Made by a program: the position numbers and the translations under genes. Below are positions 57,165-64,000 of a stretch of 64,000 nucleotides of DNA, in pieces. Source of the DNA: an uncultured bacterium (GTDB taxonomy: Bacteria > Bacillota > Clostridia > Lachnospirales > Lachnospiraceae). Each line of letters starts with the position of its first letter. Within the stretch, counting starts at the first letter, position 1. The notes under the pieces were generated by a model. The model was given only the letters and a program-made list of their open reading frames with translations. It did no database searches and was not told the origin of the DNA. The DNA is taken from positions 1 to 64,000 of the forward strand of contig CAMWLE010000002.1 of assembly GCA_947175015.1 (NCBI GenBank). Reading direction: 5' to 3'.

Positions 57165-59615
57165 ATGAGGGATAGACAGAATGATACGTTGATAATGCGT
57201 TCTCCGGCAGCCTGGCATAGAGATATGTACAGAGAGGCGGCGCCGGCAGGGAACGGGTTGATAGGAGTGCTGGTCTATGGCGGTATCAGTCAGGAGAGGA
57301 TTGCCGTCAACCATGCCAGGTTGTGGGAACAGGGCAGGCGGCAGGAATTGCCGGATGTGCACGAGACGCTTGCCCGGACCAGGGAAGCCATTGACAGAGG
57401 GGATTATTGGGGCGGGAACTGGTTTGGCGCCAATGCGCTGAAGGAACAGGGATATTCTCCCAGGTTGGGCAATCCGATTCCGGTGGGGGATTTGGTGCTT
57501 GAGATGGAAGGGCGGGAGATGTTCAAACATTACCGCCGGCTCATACACATGGAAACCGGGGAAGTGGAAGTGACCTGGCAGGAGGGAACCGCACATTTCA
57601 CCAGGAAGGTATTTGTGTCCAGAAAGCGGGATTTGGTATTCTGCCAAATTCATTCTGACGGAAAACCGTTTTCCTGTCAGGTGGGATTTCGCAGTCATGA
57701 AACCTGGGAGGATGACGCTAAGAAAAAGTGGGAAGCGCAGACACCGGAGAGCTTTGGAGAGGGGATGAACTTTGGTTTTCAGGCGCAGCATGAGGATGGG
57801 ACATGGTATGGGCTTCTGGGCGGTATCAGGACGGATGGCAATGGGGTGCAGCGTGAAGGAATCCTTCATGTGACGGGAGCCACTCATATGGTGATTGTCA
57901 TAAGGCCGGTGGTGTTTTCCGCGTATGCGCTGAAGCCTATGCTGCAGGAGGCATGGGAGGAAGCGCTGTTTGATTATGAGGCGCGCAGGGAAGAACATAT
58001 ACGGCTGCACAGGCCTCTCTATGAGAGCGCAGGCCTTTCCCTGGCCGAGAGCAAGGATACGGCCAATGAGGACCTGATTGCCCAGGCATATGAAGACGAG
58101 GCATCGGCAGAACTTCTGGAAAAGCAATGGAAGTTCGGCAGGTATTTGATGATCAGTGGTACCAGAGAGGATGGAATGCCGTTTTCTCTTTATGGGTTGT
58201 GGCATGGCAGATATAAGATGCCCTGGCCGCACAATATGGCAAATGAGAATGTGCAGATGATATATTGGCACACTTTGTCCGGCAATCTTGGGGACAGCAT
58301 GAAGACATTGATTCATTATTATGTGAGCAGAATGCCTCAGTTCCGGGAATGTGCCCGGAAGTTATTCGGGATGCCGGGAATCTATCTGCCGGCGGGGACG
58401 ACCCCGGAACATTGTTATCCAACGCAGATTGTTCCGGTCATTCTGAACTGGATCGGATGTGCGGGCTGGCTGTCGCAGATGTTTTACAGGTATTATCAAT
58501 ATACGGGGGATGAGGAACTGCTGCAGAAGGAAATTCTTCCTTTTATGTTGGAGGCAGGATTGTTTTATGAACACTATATTGTGCGGGATGAGAAGGGGAT
58601 GGTGCGGATTTACCCTTCTGTATCGCCGGAAAATACGCCGGGAAATCTGATTCCGAAGGAGCAGCCGGATATGGCGCATCCCTGTCCTTCTGTGGAAAAT
58701 GCAACCATGGATATTGCTATTTTGAAGGAACTGTTTACGAATCTTTTGGATGTGTCAGAGCAAACAGGATTGTATACGGAGAAACAGGAATTGTGGAAGG
58801 ATATTATCGAACATCTGCCGGCGTATGATGTGACGGCGGATGGTGATGTCAGGGAATGGCAGAAGGATGGATTGGAGCAAAGGTATCATCACAGGCATCT
58901 TTCTCATATTTATCCGCTGTTCCCGGGGACGGAGATCGTTCGGGGCAGGGAGGATGAACAGACGGTGAGGGCATTTGAGAAGGCGGTAGATAAGAGAATT
59001 CTCGGTGCGCAAACCGGTTGGTCCCTGTCTCATATGGCATGTATCTATGCAAGACTTCAGAGACCGGACAAGGTGTTGGAATGTCTGGACATTATGGATA
59101 AGGCATGTCTTCTTCGGAGTTTCTTTACTTTACATAATGACTGGCGCGGTATGGGGCTGACACTTGGAAAAGGGTCTTCTGCTCCTGTACAGTTGGATGC
59201 AGCCATGGGGATTGTGCAGGCATTGCAGGAATGTCTGTTGTTCGTGGATCAGAATTGTGTAAAGATTCTTCCGGCACTGCCGCAGCGGTTGGGTAAAGGG
59301 AGCTTATGGGATTTCCGGTTTATGACAGGTGTGATTTCCATGTGCTGGAATATGGAAGAGAAGCAGCTTCATGTTGAACTTCGTGCTCTGCGGCATACGG
59401 ATATTACTGTGATTCTGCCGTCCTGGGCAGAGCATGTGCGGTGTGTCAAGGGCAGTCCAAAGGATGCGGGAGGCTGTGAAGAGAAGAGCATGGAAATGAA
59501 GAGTGCTGCAGAAATGAAGAGTGCTGTGGAAATGAAGGGCGCTGCGGAAATGAAGAATGCTGTGAAAGTAAATATGGAAACAGACGAAATTATAACTATG
59601 ATAGCCGGCAGGTGA
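57165..59615 (+). CDS. GH95-like alpha-L-fucosidase/alpha-L-galactosidase
   Basis: ORF 57141..59615; likely start 57165; WHRDMYREAAPAGNGLIGVLVYG, NHARLWEQG, AQTGWSLSHMACIYARL, AAMGIVQALQECLL. Confidence 0.82.
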   Translation: MRDRQNDTLIMRSPAAWHRDMYREAAPAGNGLIGVLVYGGISQERIAVNHARLWEQGRRQELPDVHETLARTREAIDRGDYWGGNWFGANALKEQGYSPRLGNPIPVGDLVLEMEGREMFKHYRRLIHMETGEVEVTWQEGTAHFTRKVFVSRKRDLVFCQIHSDGKPFSCQVGFRSHETWEDDAKKKWEAQTPESFGEGMNFGFQAQHEDGTWYGLLGGIRTDGNGVQREGILHVTGATHMVIVIRPVVFSAYALKPMLQEAWEEALFDYEARREEHIRLHRPLYESAGLSLAESKDTANEDLIAQAYEDEASAELLEKQWKFGRYLMISGTREDGMPFSLYGLWHGRYKMPWPHNMANENVQMIYWHTLSGNLGDSMKTLIHYYVSRMPQFRECARKLFGMPGIYLPAGTTPEHCYPTQIVPVILNWIGCAGWLSQMFYRYYQYTGDEELLQKEILPFMLEAGLFYEHYIVRDEKGMVRIYPSVSPENTPGNLIPKEQPDMAHPCPSVENATMDIAILKELFTNLLDVSEQTGLYTEKQELWKDIIEHLPAYDVTADGDVREWQKDGLEQRYHHRHLSHIYPLFPGTEIVRGREDEQTVRAFEKAVDKRILGAQTGWSLSHMACIYARLQRPDKVLECLDIMDKACLLRSFFTLHNDWRGMGLTLGKGSSAPVQLDAAMGIVQALQECLLFVDQNCVKILPALPQRLGKGSLWDFRFMTGVISMCWNMEEKQLHVELRALRHTDITVILPSWAEHVRCVKGSPKDAGGCEEKSMEMKSAAEMKSAVEMKGAAEMKNAVKVNMETDEIITMIAGR
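59493..59564 (+). repeat. in-frame 18-bp tandem repeat (4 units) at the 3' end of the GH95-like gene
   Basis: gaaatgaagagtgctgca/gaaatgaagagtgctgtg/gaaatgaagggcgctgcg/gaaatgaagaatgctgtg = EMKSAA/EMKSAV/EMKGAA/EMKNAV. Confidence 0.95.
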
Positions 59616-59670
59616 GTATGGTGATAGGAACATGACGGCAATGGGAAAATCAAGAAGGGAGCGTAAGAAA

Positions 59671-61758
59671 ATGGCAATAGACAGATATGCGTTAGTGTCG
59701 CGGCACAATCCGGTTTTGGAGGCGGTTGATGTGGATTCTCCGCTGACTGTGGGCAATGGGGAACTTGCTTTTACGGTGGATGTAACAGGGCTTCAGAGCC
59801 TTTATCAGGAATATTTGGATACCTGCCCTTTGTGTACCATGTCTCAATGGGGGTGGCATACGAAGCCGGTAAGCGGGGAGCGCTACGATTATACGTTAAA
59901 AGATTTGGTCATGACGGAATTTGATTATCACGGCAGAAAGGTGATCTATCCCAAGAATCCTAAGCCGGGCAATGAAGAGGTTTATGAGTGGCTGCGGAAG
60001 AATCCGCACAGGCTGAATCTGGCCAGAATCGGACTGGAATATGAGAATGAGGAAATCGGGGCGGACAGGCTTAGTGAAATACATCAGGAACTGGAATTAT
60101 ACAGTGGTATCATAAAGAGCAGATTCGTGTTGGAAGGAGAGGTATGTCAGGTAGAAACTGCCTGTGATAATGGGAATATGTCACAGGGGAGTTACAATAC
60201 CATAGGCGTGAAGGTGAAATCTTCTCTTCTCCAAAAAGGAGTGCTGTCTCTTGGGATGACATTTCCTTATGGTTCTCACCAAAAGAGTGCTTCTGACTTT
60301 GACAGTCCAGAGCTTCACAGTACGGAGATTCTGCGTCAAACCGGGAATTGTCTGGTGCTGAAGCGCACACTGGACAGAGATATTTACTATGTGACGATTT
60401 CCATGGGGAAAGGGGTACAGGCTCTGATTGGCCCGCAGACCAAAGTGGAGGGGCATAAGGTCAGCTTCAGGACAGAGGAGGAGATGTTGGAGCTGAGCAT
60501 CCGTTTTTCACTGGAAGTACCTGCCGAAACGGCACAGACCCTTTCCGCAGATGAGATACAGGAGCGCAGCCGCATATATTGGAAGGATTTTTGGGAACAG
60601 GGCGGAATCATACAGCTTCATAACAGTCCGGACCCCAGAGCGGAAGAGCTTGAGAGAAGAATTATTCTCTCCATGTACCTGCTGGCGGTAAATTCCTGTG
60701 GTTCCGCGCCGCCCCAGGAGACAGGACTCACATGCAATAGCTGGTACGGGAAAATGCACTTGGAGATGTACTTCTGGCACTGTGCATGGGCGCCTCTATG
60801 GGGACATACGGAATTGCTGGAGAGAAGTCTGCCCTGGTATCTGGAGCATTTGGATGCGGCAAGGGAGAATGCGGCAAGGAATGGCTATCAGGGCGCAAGG
60901 TGGCCTAAGATGATCGCTTTGGAAGGCATAGACAGCCCTTCTAAGGTTGCCCCCATGCTGCTCTGGCAGCAGCCCCATATTATCTTCATGCTGGAATTGT
61001 GTTATAGGGAGAATCACAGCGAGGAATTCCGCAGGAAGTACTGGCCTCTTGTGAAAGAGTCGGCAGACTTCATGGCGGATATTGCGGTATATAACGAAGA
61101 AAAGAAATGCTTTGAGCTGGTGGCGCCGGTGATTCCGGTACAGGAGTGTCACAGGCCGGAAGAGACATTGAATCCTGCATTTGAGGTGTCTTATTGGAGA
61201 TGTACGCTGGAAATTGCAGTGCGTTGGGGAAAGGAACTCGGAGAGGAATGGGATGCAAAATGGGAGGAAGTCGGAAGCCAAATGGCGTCTCTGACGGCAC
61301 AGGATGGTGTTTATCTGGCACATGAAGAATGTCCTGCCACCTATACGGTCTACAATCATGATCACCCGTCCATGCTGATGTCTTATGGGGTTTTGGCGGA
61401 TGAACGTCTGGAGCCGGAGATTATGAAAAATACTCTTGAGAAAGTGATTGATTGCTGGAATTATCCCTCTCTGTGGGGATGGGATTTCGCGGTCATGGCT
61501 ATGACTGCTACCAGGCTGAACACACCGGAACAGGCAATAGACATTCTGTTGAAGGATACCCCTAAGAATGATTATGTGGTGAGCGGCAATAATCGTCAGA
61601 AGCTTAGAAAGGATCTGCCTTTGTATCTGCCGGGCAATGGCTCTCTTCTGCTTGCGATTCCCATGATGGCGGAGGGATATGAAGGGTGTGACAGAACTTG
61701 TCCCGGATTCCCGGAAGGATGGATTGTAGAGGCGGAAGGGTTGCAGAAGTATATTTAA
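59671..61758 (+). CDS. six-hairpin (alpha/alpha)6 glycosidase, GH65-like, substrate unknown
   Basis: ORF 59632..61758; likely start 59671 (MAIDRYALVSRHNPVL); VGNGELAFTVDVTGLQS, NSWYGKMHLEMYFWHCAWAPLWGHTELLERSLPWY. Confidence 0.65.
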   Translation: MAIDRYALVSRHNPVLEAVDVDSPLTVGNGELAFTVDVTGLQSLYQEYLDTCPLCTMSQWGWHTKPVSGERYDYTLKDLVMTEFDYHGRKVIYPKNPKPGNEEVYEWLRKNPHRLNLARIGLEYENEEIGADRLSEIHQELELYSGIIKSRFVLEGEVCQVETACDNGNMSQGSYNTIGVKVKSSLLQKGVLSLGMTFPYGSHQKSASDFDSPELHSTEILRQTGNCLVLKRTLDRDIYYVTISMGKGVQALIGPQTKVEGHKVSFRTEEEMLELSIRFSLEVPAETAQTLSADEIQERSRIYWKDFWEQGGIIQLHNSPDPRAEELERRIILSMYLLAVNSCGSAPPQETGLTCNSWYGKMHLEMYFWHCAWAPLWGHTELLERSLPWYLEHLDAARENAARNGYQGARWPKMIALEGIDSPSKVAPMLLWQQPHIIFMLELCYRENHSEEFRRKYWPLVKESADFMADIAVYNEEKKCFELVAPVIPVQECHRPEETLNPAFEVSYWRCTLEIAVRWGKELGEEWDAKWEEVGSQMASLTAQDGVYLAHEECPATYTVYNHDHPSMLMSYGVLADERLEPEIMKNTLEKVIDCWNYPSLWGWDFAVMAMTATRLNTPEQAIDILLKDTPKNDYVVSGNNRQKLRKDLPLYLPGNGSLLLAIPMMAEGYEGCDRTCPGFPEGWIVEAEGLQKYI

Positions 61759-61933
61759 AAGTATGTGATAAAGCGGAAATTCCGAAAAAGCAATTCGTGC
61801 AATGTTGGAAGCAATATATACCATTGCGGAGACTGTGAGAAATGATAAAATTTATATTAAAGATTGATGAGTAACTTATCATTTTGCATAAAACGGTTGT
61901 AGCAGAGACGAAAAGTTTGGGAGAAAGTGCTAA

Positions 61934-64000
61934 ATGAAAAAAACAGGGTTATTAGAAAAGTGGAGTAATTTGAAAAAATGGCAGAAAGCTGCAGCGATAG
62001 TAGTGTGCGTTGTGATTGTTGTGGCATTGCTTTCCATGTTTGGCGGCGAAGAAAGTCAGAGAATGTCAGGCGTGTCTTTTGAGGCGAAGGATACTTATGA
62101 TGACGATAGGTATGTAAGTTATATCAGCCGGTACAAGGAGGCAGGTTATCATGGCGCCGTGATCGAAGTGGATCTGACGAAGGATCTTGTGGCTGGAGAA
62201 GGCGAGAATGCTGTGATACAGGAGTATGAGGGCCGCAAGGCACTTCTTACTTCTGATGAAGGTTCTGTCACATGGAACGTGGAGGTGAAGCAGGCCGGTC
62301 TGTATACCATTGCACTTGACTATTATACTGCCGAAGGATATGGCGGTAATATAGAGAGGAATCTCTATATAGATGGGGTGTATCCTTTTGAAGAAGCAGA
62401 GGGTGTGGAATTCACCAGAGTATATGTGGATGCGGTGGAAAATCCCAGCGGAATGCTCAACCGTCCTGATCAGGAAGAACGATTCAGATGGGTTTCCGCC
62501 TATGTAACGGATTCCATGGGGTATTATACACCTGCATTGAGCTTCTATTTTACGGAAGGTAAGCATACCATAACCCTTGAATCTGTGAAGGAGCCTATGG
62601 CAATTGCTGCCATAACACTTACATCAGAAGATGTGGCGCCGGCATCCTATGCGGATACACTGGCAGCAACCCGTGAGGCCGGAGCGCAGGATGTATCAGG
62701 GGCGTTGGAGAATGGTATCTGTGTGATTCAGGCAGAGAATACCTATGAGAAAAGCTCCCCTACATTATATGCCAAGGCAGATACTTCATCTACGAAGAAT
62801 CAACCCTACAGTTATACACAGAAGCTGCTGAATACTGTGGGCGGAACTCCCTGGCAGTATGCCAATCAGTGGATTAGCTGGGAATTTGAAGTGCCCCAGA
62901 GCGGTTATTATAATATCGGTGTTCGGGCAATGCAGAACTTTTCACAGGGACTTTACTGCAATCGTTCTGTTTACATAGACGGTGAGCTTCCTTTTGAAGA
63001 AGCCGGCAATGTTCATTTCTACCTAAGCGATGACTGGCAGACATTTTCCTTTGGAGAGGATGGCGGAGAGGAACCCTGGCGTTTCTATCTGGAGGCAGGC
63101 ACTCATACCATCACTTTAAAAAATACCATGGGAGATATGGTGAATATGCTTACGGAAGCAGATTCCATTCTTGAGAGCTTATCGGCGATTAACTTGGAAC
63201 TGTTGGCTATTTTGAGTATTTCGCCCGATACGGACAGGGATTATCAGATTGCATTGTATCTGCCGGATACGCTGAAGGAGTTGAAGGAGGATGAAGCTCG
63301 TCTCCAGAGCATCTGTGATGCTATGATGGCAATGACAGGGGAGCGCGGTTCTCTGACCTCTCAATTGGAGCAGTTGATTGGTATTGTACATAAAATGTAT
63401 ACCAAGCCGAATCAGATTGCAAGCAATTACAGTCGTTACAGGGATTTGGTGGGAGGCTTCGGCGAGTGGATCAACAATGCCAGAATGCAGCCGTTGCTGT
63501 TGGATTATCTCTATGTGGCAGAAGTTGGCACCGAAATAAAATCAACCAATGATACCATCTTTCATGTGCTGGCATCTCAGGTGATGGGTTTTATTACTTC
63601 ATTTACAGATGATTACAGTGTGCTTTCTACTGTGGATGAGGATGCGGAAAATTCCATTACCGTGTGGATTGGTTCCGGCCTGACAGGTGGACGTGACCAG
63701 GCCATGGCGCTGAACCAGATGATTGTGGATGGATTTACCAAGGAGACCGGAATCAGTGTGAATCTGCAATTGGTTCCTGCCTCCACTTTGAAGAACGCAG
63801 TATTTGCAGGGCGCGGGCCTGACCTGGCATTGCAGGTGGATCAGGTGGAACCGGTTGATTTCGCTGTCCGTGGAGCCGCATATGATTTGACGCAGTTTGA
63901 GGATTTTGAGGAAGTGGCAAAGCGTTTCCCGGAGAGCGCAGTGGACCCTTTTGAATATAATGGCGGTATTTATGCTATGCCGGAGACCATGTCTTTCCCA
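61934..64000 (+). CDS. 3'-truncated, TM-anchored extracellular solute-binding protein with two N-terminal CBM-like domains
   Basis: Manual translation from ATG 61934 gives 689 uninterrupted codons to the window edge: MKKTGLLEKWSNLKKWQKAAAIVVCVVIVVALLSMF...; C-terminal ENSITVWIGSGLTGGRDQAMALNQMIVDGFTKETGISVNLQLVPASTLKNAVFAGRGPDLAL. Not in the ORF track because no stop lies inside the window. Confidence 0.85.
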   Translation, partial: MKKTGLLEKWSNLKKWQKAAAIVVCVVIVVALLSMFGGEESQRMSGVSFEAKDTYDDDRYVSYISRYKEAGYHGAVIEVDLTKDLVAGEGENAVIQEYEGRKALLTSDEGSVTWNVEVKQAGLYTIALDYYTAEGYGGNIERNLYIDGVYPFEEAEGVEFTRVYVDAVENPSGMLNRPDQEERFRWVSAYVTDSMGYYTPALSFYFTEGKHTITLESVKEPMAIAAITLTSEDVAPASYADTLAATREAGAQDVSGALENGICVIQAENTYEKSSPTLYAKADTSSTKNQPYSYTQKLLNTVGGTPWQYANQWISWEFEVPQSGYYNIGVRAMQNFSQGLYCNRSVYIDGELPFEEAGNVHFYLSDDWQTFSFGEDGGEEPWRFYLEAGTHTITLKNTMGDMVNMLTEADSILESLSAINLELLAILSISPDTDRDYQIALYLPDTLKELKEDEARLQSICDAMMAMTGERGSLTSQLEQLIGIVHKMYTKPNQIASNYSRYRDLVGGFGEWINNARMQPLLLDYLYVAEVGTEIKSTNDTIFHVLASQVMGFITSFTDDYSVLSTVDEDAENSITVWIGSGLTGGRDQAMALNQMIVDGFTKETGISVNLQLVPASTLKNAVFAGRGPDLALQVDQVEPVDFAVRGAAYDLTQFEDFEEVAKRFPESAVDPFEYNGGIYAMPETMSFP

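Noticed and set aside
57123-58316. 397-aa minus-strand ORF over the GH95-like gene
   Set aside because: Shadow ORF antisense to a clear glycosidase; composition rich in His/Pro/Arg as expected for antisense translation.
60796-61824. 342-aa minus-strand ORF
   Set aside because: Antisense to the six-hairpin glycosidase; no recognisable motif.

Overview
This 64 kb window looks like a chromosomal segment of a Gram-positive anaerobe, probably a Lachnospiraceae/Clostridia-type gut bacterium (inferred from gene content, not from a marker gene). Recognisable blocks, in order: an AT-rich nucleotidyltransferase gene; truA; a uridine-kinase-like fusion; a hybrid histidine kinase; a divergent lspA paralogue; arcC; a GH42 beta-galactosidase; aroA; a GH4 glycosidase; a small 'MKIRTDFVTNSSSSSF' protein next to a radical SAM/SPASM-like enzyme; an exopolysaccharide block (phosphohexomutase, GT2 enzymes, polyprenyl glycosylphosphotransferase, LCP protein); glmS; an HtrA protease; a ZIP transporter; mecA; an AT-rich P-loop NTPase; a glycolipid glycosyltransferase/flippase cluster; an ABC-2 exporter; a T-box-controlled thrS lacking most of the TGS domain; and a rhamnogalacturonan/fucose utilisation locus (fucI, PL4, GH105, AraC, GH95, a six-hairpin glycosidase and a 3'-truncated solute-binding protein missing from the ORF track). 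The strongest candidates for something new are (i) the NSSSSSF protein plus SPASM-enzyme pair separated by an intra-operonic hairpin, and (ii) recurring codon-length tandem repeats (18, 24 and 45-48 bp) inside unrelated genes, with non-coding tandem repeats (17, 33, about 58 and 105 bp) at gene borders. No rRNA, tRNA, CRISPR array, transposase or prophage was recognised by eye.
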